From CAZEYT01 sp964516295 (GTDB taxonomy: Bacteria; Verrucomicrobiota; Verrucomicrobiia; Chthoniobacterales; Terrimicrobiaceae), in contig CAZEYT010000026.1 in NCBI GenBank assembly GCA_964516295.1, positions 1 through 35,028 of the forward strand: a stretch of 35,028 bases of DNA, given 5' to 3'. Below are positions 26,448-34,747 of this stretch, one piece after another. Under the pieces are notes generated by a model, which searched no databases, was not told the DNA's origin, and worked only from the letters and a program-made list of their open reading frames with translations. The number at the start of each line of letters is the position of its first letter. Within the stretch, counting starts at the first letter, position 1. A program made the translations under genes and the position numbers.

Positions 26448-27485
26448 CTAGGCGTGACCCGCGCGGCCTGTCAAGACCAGTCCCCCGACCTGGCCATTCC
26501 ACCCGGGGACAGAAACCAGAACACGACGGGCCTCGGATTGCTCGATCAAGTCGGCTCCGACCACCGTTTGCAAAAGGGTCGAAACGGCAAAAGCCTGTCC
26601 TCCAACACGGTTCGGAGCCACACAGCGCGCCCCGGGAATTCTGGCGTCCAGCACCGCCGACTCCAGACGGTCGAACCGCGTGCCGGCCGCGGCGGGAATC
26701 ACGGTGTCCGGCCGCCCACCCGCACACAGATCGCCCACAACACCATCGAGCGCCGCTCGCAGGGGATGGCCGCGAAAATACGAGGCCCCGGGGTGAACCG
26801 CCTCCAAACGGACCGGAGCCGAAGGATCCGTTCCGAGCAAAATCGCCACGGCTCCCTCGGCCAGAACGATGCCTTTGGACCGCTCACTTTCGTCTTTCAC
26901 CAACCCCCAGCGCCGATACGCCTCGCAGGTGATGGCATCGACTTCCTCAGCAGCGACAACGAGGCAAAAGCGAACCGGACCGGCTTCCAAAATCTCCTCC
27001 GCTAGACCTAGTGCCTGAGTGGCGGCCGTGGCGTCGCCCACCATTGTGAGCACCTCGCCATCAATCCCGAGCATGGCCGCGACATGACTGACCGGAGCAT
27101 TATAGACGGTTTCGGGAAAAAGCATCGGACTCCCCGTGCCCTCTGCCACGACCTGCGCATAGAACGTCCGCGTGTAAATGACAGCCCCGTTCGAAGCCGC
27201 AAAAACGATGCCACACGAAGTGGCATCAAAATCGGGAACACGCGCCACGGCAGCCTCCACGGCGGCACACGCGAGGTGCGAAATCCGACTCGATCGCCGC
27301 AACCGCGACACTTTGCGGACGATGGCATCCGAGAGCTCCGCGCGATAGACAGCCCACGAGCCACCCTGCACAGAATCGGGAATCTTTTCCACAGCGGGAC
27401 ATTTTCCCGACTCGGCGTTTGCCAGAATCTCGGCAGGAGAGTTGCCGAGGGCCGTCACACAGCCGATGCCAAGAATCTCCGGCAT
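26448..27485 (-). CDS. Degenerate ketosynthase, chain-length-factor-like (KS-beta)
   Basis: The 345-residue product is colinear with FabF-type ketosynthases but lacks catalysis. A gap-free alignment of ACASGTNALGLA in its upstream neighbour with DATAATQALGLA here puts Ala152 where the active Cys would be. The INAHGTGT block has become IPAAAGTR, and the GHALGAAGA block NRVGGQAFAV, so both catalytic His are gone. This pattern is that of a chain-length factor (KS-beta), which pairs with an active KS-alpha. Its ATG overlaps the TGA of the active KS gene by one base (TGATG), as in KS/CLF pairs of type II PKS and aryl-polyene loci. Partner and product are inferred: no acyl carrier protein, ketoreductase or dehydratase is in the window. 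Upstream in-frame starts (to 27743) lie inside the KS gene. Confidence 0.82.
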   Translation of the reverse strand: MPEILGIGCVTALGNSPAEILANAESGKCPAVEKIPDSVQGGSWAVYRAELSDAIVRKVSRLRRSSRISHLACAAVEAAVARVPDFDATSCGIVFAASNGAVIYTRTFYAQVVAEGTGSPMLFPETVYNAPVSHVAAMLGIDGEVLTMVGDATAATQALGLAEEILEAGPVRFCLVVAAEEVDAITCEAYRRWGLVKDESERSKGIVLAEGAVAILLGTDPSAPVRLEAVHPGASYFRGHPLRAALDGVVGDLCAGGRPDTVIPAAAGTRFDRLESAVLDARIPGARCVAPNRVGGQAFAVSTLLQTVVGADLIEQSEARRVLVSVPGWNGQVGGLVLTGRAGHA

Positions 27486-28663
27486 CAGGCGTCCCCCCGT
27501 TTCAAAAGGATCGTCGCATTGGATCCGCCAAAACCGAATGAGTTCGAAAGCACGTGACGAAGATCCCCGGCACGCGCGGTCGGGACGAGATTCAAATCGG
27601 GCTCGGGATTCTGCAGATTGATGTTCGGCGGGAGAAATCCGCCCTGCATCGAAAGGATGCAAAAGGCCGCCTCGATGGCACCTGCAGCGCCGAGCGCGTG
27701 GCCGGTCATGCCTTTGGTGCTGCTGAGCGGAACTCCCGGACAAACATCACGCACCGCCGCCGCTTCGCTGGCGTCATTGAAAGGTGTCCCCGTGCCATGG
27801 GCGTTGATGTAATCGATCTCCGCCGGATCACATTCGCCGTCGGCAAGGGCCCGTTGCATCGACAGGCGCGGCCCGGCCCCACCGGGCTCGGGTTTGGTGA
27901 GGTGGAAGTTGTCATTCGCGCACCCGTAACCGCGAACGATTGCAAGGCGGTCTTTCGCCTCTTCCCCACGCTCGACAACAAAAACCGCTGCGCCTTCGCC
28001 CAAGGCCAGTCCGGTCCGCCCTTGATCAAACGGACGGCATTTTTCCGGACTCGATGCCTGCAGCGAATCGAATCCGGCGAAGACCATTTCGGCGAGGGCA
28101 TCGAAACCAATGGCCAGAACCCGCCGCGCCGCTCCGGAGCGCACGAGTTGTGCCGCGAGGCCGAGGGCATTTGTTCCCGAGGCGCAGGCGTTGGATACCA
28201 CCCGCAGCGGCGCACGGAAGCCATAAAACTCCATCACATCGAGCGCAGGTTGATGCGGGACGTAGGATCGCACCCATCGTCGCGCCGTTCTCGGTGACAT
28301 TTCTCCCGACAAACCGCGGAAAAATTTCTCACCAAAATCCATGCCCCCGCTCGTCGTGGCGGTCACCACGATTTCCGGAGAAAAATCTCTGCGTCCTGCC
28401 AAAGCGGCATCCGTCGCCACGAGGAGCATCTGCGCCGCACGCGACCATGTCTTCGAATTCGAAAAAATCGCCCCCGCGCGGGCGGAAACCTCCGGCGGGA
28501 CGAGGCCGGCCGACGACGACCGAAATCGTTCTGTGGAAAAAAGTCCGACCTCGCGAATGCCGTCCTGACCCCGCCGCAAGGCCGCCTCGGTTTCCCGGAC
28601 CTCGCAGCCAAGCGGACTCACACACCCCAAGCCAGTGATGGCGACAGAAAATCGGTGCGGCAT
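27485..28663 (-). CDS. FabF-like beta-ketoacyl-ACP synthase (active KS-alpha)
   Basis: This 392-residue condensing enzyme has a full catalytic triad: Cys160 in VSNACASGTNAL, His289 in NAHGTGTPFNDASE and His322 in TGHALGAAGAIEA. The glycine-rich C-terminal block is NSFGFGGSNATILL. It would elongate ACP-bound acyl chains by decarboxylative condensation of malonyl-ACP. Close pairing with the degenerate KS suggests a heterodimer and not ordinary FabF. The ATG at 28663 (MPHRFSVAITGLGCVSPLG) is preferred: a longer frame would start inside the GH75-like gene, whose stop lies seven bases away. The real ribosome-binding site is weak, so coupling to the upstream gene is likely. Confidence 0.9.
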   Translation of the reverse strand: MPHRFSVAITGLGCVSPLGCEVRETEAALRRGQDGIREVGLFSTERFRSSSAGLVPPEVSARAGAIFSNSKTWSRAAQMLLVATDAALAGRRDFSPEIVVTATTSGGMDFGEKFFRGLSGEMSPRTARRWVRSYVPHQPALDVMEFYGFRAPLRVVSNACASGTNALGLAAQLVRSGAARRVLAIGFDALAEMVFAGFDSLQASSPEKCRPFDQGRTGLALGEGAAVFVVERGEEAKDRLAIVRGYGCANDNFHLTKPEPGGAGPRLSMQRALADGECDPAEIDYINAHGTGTPFNDASEAAAVRDVCPGVPLSSTKGMTGHALGAAGAIEAAFCILSMQGGFLPPNINLQNPEPDLNLVPTARAGDLRHVLSNSFGFGGSNATILLKRGDA

Positions 28664-28670
28664 GAAAGAA

Positions 28671-30074
28671 CTACGGCCTCGTCGTGACCTCGGGCGCATC
28701 CCCCGGCGTCGGGGTGACAAACGGCGGGTTGATCTCCAGGACCGGCGTCGCCGATGGGGACGGGGCGGGCGAAACGCTTCCTTCCGGGGTCGCCGTTGGG
28801 ACCGGCGAGGGTTCGGGGGTGGGACTCGGGGTCGGCGTCGGCCACGGCTTCACCAGATTCGGCCACTCATGAAGATCGACCGACAGACCCCCAATCTCCG
28901 CGACCAGCGCAGCCGTTTTTTCCCGCCAGGCTGTCAGGTTCGGTGGAGCGGCCTCGGGATCGGCCGAGCCGGGGAAAACGAGATAGGCGACCTTGAGATT
29001 GCTCACCGGCCGCGAGAGCGCCGAGGACCGGGGATTCAATTCCCGGCACAGAAGGAGGGACGCCTCGCCGATCTTCAAGGACGGTCCCGCGTCGCCCAAG
29101 ATCGCCGGATACGCCCGGCCTTCGTAAAGCACGACCGCGTAGTCGCCGATCCCCGGTGCGAACGGGAGCGATTTGTCGCGCATCATGAACCCGGGCAGAA
29201 CAATGAAGGGCTCGGTCTCCGAGACCAAGAAACTCCACCGCTTCAGGTCGACGATCCGGCGTTTCGCGAGGTCCATCCCGGCTTCGATCTCTTTCAGCCG
29301 CGCCGCATCGGCTTTCCCGGCCGCTTTCTCCGCACGCAAGGTGGCCAACCGGTTCTCTTCGACTTTCAAAAACGGGTTCGGCCGGTCCGTTTGCTTGGGC
29401 CACCGGTAGCTCGTTTGCGGGAGAAAAAACTGTGATGAGCCATCGACCGTGACATTTCGATCCCCATCCGACCCGTCAACATTCACATCCATGTCCCCGA
29501 TGGCCAGCAGTGCCCGTCGGCCGGTGGTCGGGTGGGTCATCTCCAGGATCGTCTCGCAATCATAGAAATTGTGCCGCGAGAGAATCTGATCCAGACGCCC
29601 GAGACTCCGCTCCACCTCGGCCACTTTCAGGCGGTAGAGGTGATCAAAAAACGGCGACACTTTTGAGTGCTCCAGAAGCGTGGAGAACTCCCGGAACATC
29701 CCGGGCAGGGTCGGGTCATTCCGTGCCAGGTCGTTCTCGGTCTGCGACGCCCTCGGCAGGCGGGCGTGGACCGTCACTTCGACACGGAACGCGTCCACGT
29801 CGCGCCGGTCCTGCGAGGCCAGTTCTTCACTGGGCTTGGCCAAAACGCGCGACTCCAGGCCGAGTCCGTTGAAAAGCCGGGCGGTCGAAAGGGGTTTTCT
29901 TTCGATCTGCGGAATCGGCGTCGGCGTGGGAACCGAGGTCGGCGTCGCACTGGGGCTTGGACTCGGACTCGGCGTCGGAGATGGCTCCGCCGGCGGTGGA
30001 ACCGGGCGATCACAACCCGCCAACAAAAAACCAACGGCGAGGAGGCCGGCCGGAAGCTTGCGACTCCACGGCAT
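28671..30074 (-). CDS. Lipoprotein with GH75 (chitosanase)-like domain and Pro/Thr-rich linkers
   Basis: The 467-residue protein starts with a lipoprotein signal (MPWSRKLPAGLLAVGFLLAGC, Cys21), then a Pro/Thr/Ser linker. The central part resembles GH75 fungal-type chitosanases: GDMDVNVDGSDGDRNVTVDG, PGFMMRDKSLPFAPGIGDYAVVLYEGRAYP, and the closing block AILGDAGPSLKIGEASLLLC, where the Asp and Glu are candidates for catalysis. A second Pro/Thr-rich tail ends the protein. A long Lys/Arg-rich helix (about 230-270) is inserted in the domain. It is probably a surface enzyme on glucosamine-containing glycans, but the acid residues need alignment to be sure. It lies 16 bases after the transporter-thioesterase gene. 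The start at 30122 would precede the signal peptide by 16 residues and is rejected. Confidence 0.78.
   Translation of the reverse strand: MPWSRKLPAGLLAVGFLLAGCDRPVPPPAEPSPTPSPSPSPSATPTSVPTPTPIPQIERKPLSTARLFNGLGLESRVLAKPSEELASQDRRDVDAFRVEVTVHARLPRASQTENDLARNDPTLPGMFREFSTLLEHSKVSPFFDHLYRLKVAEVERSLGRLDQILSRHNFYDCETILEMTHPTTGRRALLAIGDMDVNVDGSDGDRNVTVDGSSQFFLPQTSYRWPKQTDRPNPFLKVEENRLATLRAEKAAGKADAARLKEIEAGMDLAKRRIVDLKRWSFLVSETEPFIVLPGFMMRDKSLPFAPGIGDYAVVLYEGRAYPAILGDAGPSLKIGEASLLLCRELNPRSSALSRPVSNLKVAYLVFPGSADPEAAPPNLTAWREKTAALVAEIGGLSVDLHEWPNLVKPWPTPTPSPTPEPSPVPTATPEGSVSPAPSPSATPVLEINPPFVTPTPGDAPEVTTRP
28707..28848. repeat. Pro/Thr-rich low-complexity tract (C-terminal linker of the GH75-like lipoprotein)
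   Basis: Short GGNGTC/GACNCC-type near-repeats encode PTPTPSPTPEPSP-like sequence on the minus strand. A second tract of the same kind lies at about 29910-30000, encoding the N-terminal linker. Both are probably flexible or glycosylated spacers on the cell surface. Confidence 0.7.
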
Positions 30075-30090
30075 CCGGGCCCCGGGCCGA

Positions 30091-31950
30091 TCAGGTGTGG
30101 GTGATAAACGCGGAGTAAACATCCGGCGGAATGTCGATCATCTTATAATCCGTCGACGAAACAAAGAGCAGGGTTTGTTTTCCATGCCCGAGCTGATGAC
30201 CCGCCGAATCAAAAATCTCATGCTCCAGCGTGGCGAACTTCCGATTGTAACCCGCGACGCGAATCTTCACACTCACGGTCTCGAATTCGCGCGTCTCCCG
30301 TACGAACTTGTGCTCGAACGAACGCGTCAGGATGTAAAAGGGCGTGTCCTTGAGGTTGAATTTCGGCATCACGCGGTTGAAGAACAACTCGCGCGTCTTC
30401 CCAACCCACATCGCATACATCCCGAAGTAAACATTTCCCACCGAGTTCGTGTCCGCATAGGTGGCCATGAACGAGTGAACGAACCATTTTCCTTCAAAAT
30501 GCCCGCCCAGACTGTGCTGGATCGCTCCGGGATCCGTGAGCTCGAGCGGCATGGTTGGATTCGGAGTCAGCGCGGCGGCGGACGGCGTGGGACCGGAACC
30601 GGACGGCGCATCCAGCGCATCCTTGTCGCTGACGAATTCCTCGGACGAGCTCGGCTTGATCAACAGCCAAAGCACATACCCGATCGGGAGCAGCGATCCG
30701 ATGATCTGGAAAAGCGGTGACCGCAGAAAATATCCGTAACTGAAAATCACCACCGCAAGACTTCCGATGCAGAACATCTTCACTTGCGGAATCGCATTCG
30801 CGCGGCTCACCAGATAGCAGCGCACGATGGCCAGCGTGGCGTAGCCGACGAAGAACGTCGCGTAGAAGATCATGAAAAACTCCAATTCAAACCGGAGGAT
30901 GGCCCCGACCAGCGCCACCAGGCCGGCGACAACAAAGATCGGGATCGGCGACGTCAGCAACCGCTGGGGAACCAGTGAGAAGATCGGGTGGTTGCTCGTA
31001 TTGGCATTTGCCTGCAAGAACCACCGCAGGGCCACGTAGCCGCTGTCCAGCGTCGTCAGCACGCAGACGCAGAGGAAAATTCCATACGCCGCAAAGGCAA
31101 GCGGAGGCCCGTCCTGAAAGAACCGGACCAAAATTTCCTGTCCGTAGGGATGCCCGGTGATGCCGGTGCGGATGAAGTCTCCGGCATTCCAATTGAGCGC
31201 CCACAGGGTCAACAGACCGTGAAAGAGAATGAGCAGGAAAAACTGGATCGAGCCCGCCCAGTAGCCGGCGGCGATGGACACCCGCTCGCGGTGCATTTGA
31301 ATGGCCCGCTGCCATTGCTGGAGATCGAGCCACGGGCCGACCAGAAACCCGATGACGATGGGCACCGCGTAGCCCCAGTAATTCCAGTCATTCGTGGGCA
31401 ACTTCGGAAAAACCAACGGCCCCGTCCCGCGCGCTCCGGCTTGGATGATCAGGTAGGCGATACACGGGGCGGCGATCAGAAAAAGAACGCCGTGACTGAA
31501 CTTGATCCGCTTGATGTCAAATTCCTCGCCAAAAAGAATCGCCGCCGCGAGGACCACGAGCAACGTCAGCGGCAGATACAGCAACCATGGCTCAAAACCC
31601 AACGGGGCCCACGCATACCGGATGAAGGCGAAAATCGTGAGCGTGATGGCCAGCACCTGGTACAGAAAGAATACCAGCCGGAACGGGCGCGACCACGAGG
31701 AGAAAAATTGCGCGAGCGATTCGGACCCGCTTTGACGGCGGGCCAGATGGTGGGTGACCAGACCAAACGCCAACAAGCCAATGGCGTTCGGAATCGCAAA
31801 CGTCATCAGACCAAACAGCCCGAACTGGGTTGTGAACTGAACCGAGAAAAACAACCCGAGTCCCCACATCCAGGAAAGGGCGACGGAATTCCCCCAGAGC
31901 AATGCACCGAACCAACGCGGGAGTTTTATGGAGGAAGAAGCAGAAGCCAT
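30091..31950 (-). CDS. 12-TM transporter fused to a CalE7/DynE7-type hotdog thioesterase domain
   Basis: This 619-residue protein combines two parts. Residues 1-440 hold 12 predicted membrane helices. Blocks such as VGPWLDLQQWQRAIQMHRERV and LTTLDSGYVALRWFLQAN resemble, distantly, sodium/solute symporters (SSS, LeuT fold). After a Pro/Ala/Ser linker, residues about 485-619 form a hotdog thioesterase: ADTNSVGNVYFGMYAMWVGK then TRELFF. This matches the enediyne thioesterases CalE7 and DynE7, whose catalysis uses Asn19 and Arg37; here Asn502 and Arg520 keep the same spacing of 18. It probably hydrolyses an acyl thioester at the cytoplasmic face and may move the product. The ATG at 31950 has a GGAGGT ribosome-binding site seven bases away. 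It starts the long operon with the two ketosynthase genes. Confidence 0.85.
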   Translation of the reverse strand: MASASSSIKLPRWFGALLWGNSVALSWMWGLGLFFSVQFTTQFGLFGLMTFAIPNAIGLLAFGLVTHHLARRQSGSESLAQFFSSWSRPFRLVFFLYQVLAITLTIFAFIRYAWAPLGFEPWLLYLPLTLLVVLAAAILFGEEFDIKRIKFSHGVLFLIAAPCIAYLIIQAGARGTGPLVFPKLPTNDWNYWGYAVPIVIGFLVGPWLDLQQWQRAIQMHRERVSIAAGYWAGSIQFFLLILFHGLLTLWALNWNAGDFIRTGITGHPYGQEILVRFFQDGPPLAFAAYGIFLCVCVLTTLDSGYVALRWFLQANANTSNHPIFSLVPQRLLTSPIPIFVVAGLVALVGAILRFELEFFMIFYATFFVGYATLAIVRCYLVSRANAIPQVKMFCIGSLAVVIFSYGYFLRSPLFQIIGSLLPIGYVLWLLIKPSSSEEFVSDKDALDAPSGSGPTPSAAALTPNPTMPLELTDPGAIQHSLGGHFEGKWFVHSFMATYADTNSVGNVYFGMYAMWVGKTRELFFNRVMPKFNLKDTPFYILTRSFEHKFVRETREFETVSVKIRVAGYNRKFATLEHEIFDSAGHQLGHGKQTLLFVSSTDYKMIDIPPDVYSAFITHT

Positions 31951-31957
31951 GCGTTCC

Positions 31958-31963
31958 ACCTCC
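31958..31963 (-). promoter_or_regulatory. Strong ribosome-binding site deciding the start of the transporter-thioesterase
   Basis: GGAGGT on the minus strand lies seven bases before the ATG at 31950. It selects this start over in-frame ATG codons at 31965 and farther upstream. Confidence 0.75.
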
Positions 31964-32046
31964 ATAGCGTGTCCGCCCAACGCCCGCAACTCCGGAACCC
32001 CCGGACTTTGTCCGACGCCATCGTCCGGGAAAGCAACGTCGGAACG

Positions 32047-34695
32047 TCAGGCGTCCCGCTCGAACGAATGAATCTGCCGGACCATTTTCGCGACGAGGGC
32101 GGTCCAGCCGGTCTGGTGGCTCGCTCCGACGCCCGCCCCGGTGTCCCCGTTGAAATACTCGTTGAAGAGCAAAAGATCGCGCCAGTGCGGGTCGGTTTGG
32201 AAGAGCTCGTTTCCGCCCAAAAACGGTCGCCGCCCGTCCCCGCCGCGCTGGAACAGACCGACCAACCGCCGTTCCAGCTCGATGGTGATATCCCAAAGGC
32301 TCATCTCGACGCCGCTGCCGGTCGGAAATTCCATTTTGAACGAATCGCCAAAATAAAACGCGAATTTCTGCAACGCCTCGATGAGGAGATAGTTCATCGG
32401 CATCCAGACCGGGCCACGCCAGTTCGAGTTGCCGCCAAACATTGCCACCGGGCTGTCGGCCGGACTGTAGGCCAGCGTCTCGGTCGTGTCCCCCTCCGTG
32501 AAGGTGTACGGATGGTCCAGATAATGCCGTGACAGCGCCCGGATGCCGTGCGGTGACAAAAACTCCGCCTCGTCAAAGAGCCGCTCACAAAGTCGCCGGA
32601 GCCGCTCGGGCGGCACGAGAGACACCAGCAACCGCCCGTCCAGCTCGCGTCCGATGTGGTGCAGTTGGTCGAGCAAATGCGGCCGATGCTTGGCAAACCA
32701 CCCAATCCGATGCCGCAACAGAGGAAATTGACTCGCCGTCTTCGCGTCAAAACTCTCGACCGCAAAGATCGGCGTGAGCCCGGCAATCGAGCGCGTTTTC
32801 AGGTAATCGTGCGTTCCGTCCGGACGCCGGAGGACATCGTAGTAAAATCCATCCTCATCGTCCCAGAGCTGAAATCCCCCGGAGCCGACCGCATTCACCG
32901 CCGCCGCGAGGTAGATGAAGTCATTTAGGAACTTGTCCGCGATGTCCTCATACTCCGGTTCGTCCTTCGCGAGTTCGACCGAGATATTGAGCATGTTCAG
33001 GCAAAACATCGCCATCCACGCCGTCCCGTCGCTTTGTTCGATCCGACTTCCGTCGGGAAGGGGGTAGCGCCGGTCGAAGACGCCGATATTGTCCAAGCCG
33101 AGGAACCCGCCCTCGAAAACATTGTCGCCGGTCTGGTCGACCCGGTTCGCCCACCACGAATACCCAAGAAGCAATTTATGGAACGCCCGCTTGAGATACG
33201 CGCGGTCGCCGGTGCCGGTCATCCCGCGTTCGATCGAATAAATCCGCCAGCTCGCCCACCCGCCAATCGGGGGATTCGCATCCGAGAACGCCCACTCATA
33301 AGCCGGCTGCTGCGCGCTGGGCGACGTATAGCGCTCCCCGCGCAGGACCATGCTCTGGCGCTTCGCCGTCGCCGGATCTGCCACCGCAAAGGCAACCGAT
33401 TGGAACATCAGATCCCATGCACAAAAATACGGGTATTCCCACGAATCGGGCATCGAGAGAATGTCGTGGGCGTGCAGTTCTTTCCAGAACGCATTGCGCC
33501 CGTGCCAGCGCTCCTTCGGCGGCGTCGGCATCGTCGGGTCTCCCTGCAACCAGAGGTGGACCGGGTAATAGTAGAATTTTTTGCACCAGAGCAATCCCGC
33601 CAACGCCCGCCGCAGGATATGCATGTCATCCGCCGGCAGATCGGGGGAACGCTTCTCATAGAACGCCACGCACTCCCGCTCACGCGTCGCGAAAAGCTCG
33701 TCGAAGGCGGGTCCGAACGCCTCGGCCTTCGGCGGTCGGCACAGCCGCAACCGGATCTCCCACTCTTCCCCGGACCCCAGTTCCTTGAAATACACCGCGG
33801 CGGCTTTGGTTCCACAATGCGAGGGATTCACCGCGTCCTTCCGGCCATTCACCAAAAACTCGTGGAAACCGTCCTTCAAATACGGCGCGGGATTCGGGGA
33901 CTGGAAGAGCTTTTCGTTGTTCGTCTCGTTGTCGGTGAAAATCCACTCGGGCTTCCCGTCCGCATACAAGTGATACTCCGGCAATCCCCACGGATGCGCA
34001 ATCACCGCACGGCCATGCGGCGCGCGGTGCAGCTCAGGCTTGGGCGCATCGTCCTGCCCCCAGGACCAGGTATTCCGAAACCAAAGCGTCGGCAAAACAT
34101 GCAGCGGGGCACGGCCCGGACCGCGATTGATCGCCCGGATGCGGATCCCGAGATCCTCCGGAGTTTCCTTGGCATACTCGACGAAAATATCGAAGTAGCG
34201 GCTCTCGTTGAAAATTCCCGTATTGACCAATTCATACTCCGGCTCGGCCCGCGTCCGGCGCCCATTTTCGGCCACCAACTCCTCGTAGGGAAAGGCCGCC
34301 TGCGGATACTTGTAAAGCCCGCGCATGAAGCTGTGCGTCGGCGTGTTGTCGATGTGGAAAAAGTAGTCCTTGAGGTCTTCGCCGTGATTTCCCTGCGGGT
34401 TCGACAGTCCAAAAGGCCGCTCTTTCAGCATCCGGTCCTGCCCGTTCCAAAACGCCGGGGCAAAACAAAACCGCCCGTCGGAATCCGAGATGCCGAGAAG
34501 CCCGTCCTCGCCCCATCGGTAAACCCGTGACCGCGCCGCCTCGTGCGGAAAGTAATTCCACGCATCGCCATCGGCCGAATAATCCTCGCGCACCGTGCCC
34601 CACTGGCGGTCGCTCAGATAAGATCCCCAAAGCCCCCAAGGTTCCCGACGCGCGTCGCGCTCGGCCATCCGCTCCGATTCAACATCTCCGGGCAT
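32047..34695 (-). CDS. GH63/MGH1-like glucosidase
   Basis: The 882-residue protein has no signal peptide and is probably cytoplasmic. It matches the long bacterial GH63-related glucosidases: GLWGSYLSDRQWGTVREDYS and FFHIDNTPTHSFMRGLYKYP near the start, then the (alpha/alpha)6 barrel with FCAWDLMFQSVAFAVADP, NVFEGGFLGLDNIGVFDRRY and NSNWRGPVWMPMNYLLIEAL. The Asp of AWDLMF is the likely general acid, by analogy with GH63. Relatives act on alpha-glucosides such as glucosylglycerate, mannosylglycerate or small alpha-glucans; the substrate here is unknown. The ATG at 34695 is preferred because AAAGGA stands six bases upstream; a GTG at 34731 would add 12 residues. It lies 52 bases after tatC and 96 bases before the next gene. 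Confidence 0.88.
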   Translation of the reverse strand: MPGDVESERMAERDARREPWGLWGSYLSDRQWGTVREDYSADGDAWNYFPHEAARSRVYRWGEDGLLGISDSDGRFCFAPAFWNGQDRMLKERPFGLSNPQGNHGEDLKDYFFHIDNTPTHSFMRGLYKYPQAAFPYEELVAENGRRTRAEPEYELVNTGIFNESRYFDIFVEYAKETPEDLGIRIRAINRGPGRAPLHVLPTLWFRNTWSWGQDDAPKPELHRAPHGRAVIAHPWGLPEYHLYADGKPEWIFTDNETNNEKLFQSPNPAPYLKDGFHEFLVNGRKDAVNPSHCGTKAAAVYFKELGSGEEWEIRLRLCRPPKAEAFGPAFDELFATRERECVAFYEKRSPDLPADDMHILRRALAGLLWCKKFYYYPVHLWLQGDPTMPTPPKERWHGRNAFWKELHAHDILSMPDSWEYPYFCAWDLMFQSVAFAVADPATAKRQSMVLRGERYTSPSAQQPAYEWAFSDANPPIGGWASWRIYSIERGMTGTGDRAYLKRAFHKLLLGYSWWANRVDQTGDNVFEGGFLGLDNIGVFDRRYPLPDGSRIEQSDGTAWMAMFCLNMLNISVELAKDEPEYEDIADKFLNDFIYLAAAVNAVGSGGFQLWDDEDGFYYDVLRRPDGTHDYLKTRSIAGLTPIFAVESFDAKTASQFPLLRHRIGWFAKHRPHLLDQLHHIGRELDGRLLVSLVPPERLRRLCERLFDEAEFLSPHGIRALSRHYLDHPYTFTEGDTTETLAYSPADSPVAMFGGNSNWRGPVWMPMNYLLIEALQKFAFYFGDSFKMEFPTGSGVEMSLWDITIELERRLVGLFQRGGDGRRPFLGGNELFQTDPHWRDLLLFNEYFNGDTGAGVGASHQTGWTALVAKMVRQIHSFERDA

Positions 34696-34747
34696 CCCTG
34701 TTCCTTTCGCAGGTGACGCGCGGTTTGTCACTTTCGAATCCGGTTGC

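Noticed and set aside
26440..26727. N-terminal extension of the MntR-like protein
   Set aside because: It would run 280 bases into the KS-like gene; the family length and ligand spacing fit the ATG at 26439.
31991..32005. Small hairpin TCCGG-AACCC-CCGGA between the GH63 and transporter genes
   Set aside because: Only a 5-bp stem and no U-tract; not convincing as a terminator.
30988..32532. 514-codon plus-strand frame across the transporter and GH63 genes
   Set aside because: Crosses two well-supported minus-strand genes and their spacer; no motif.
33034..34530. 498-codon plus-strand frame opposite the GH63 gene
   Set aside because: Shadow of the glucosidase; Arg-rich and without domains.
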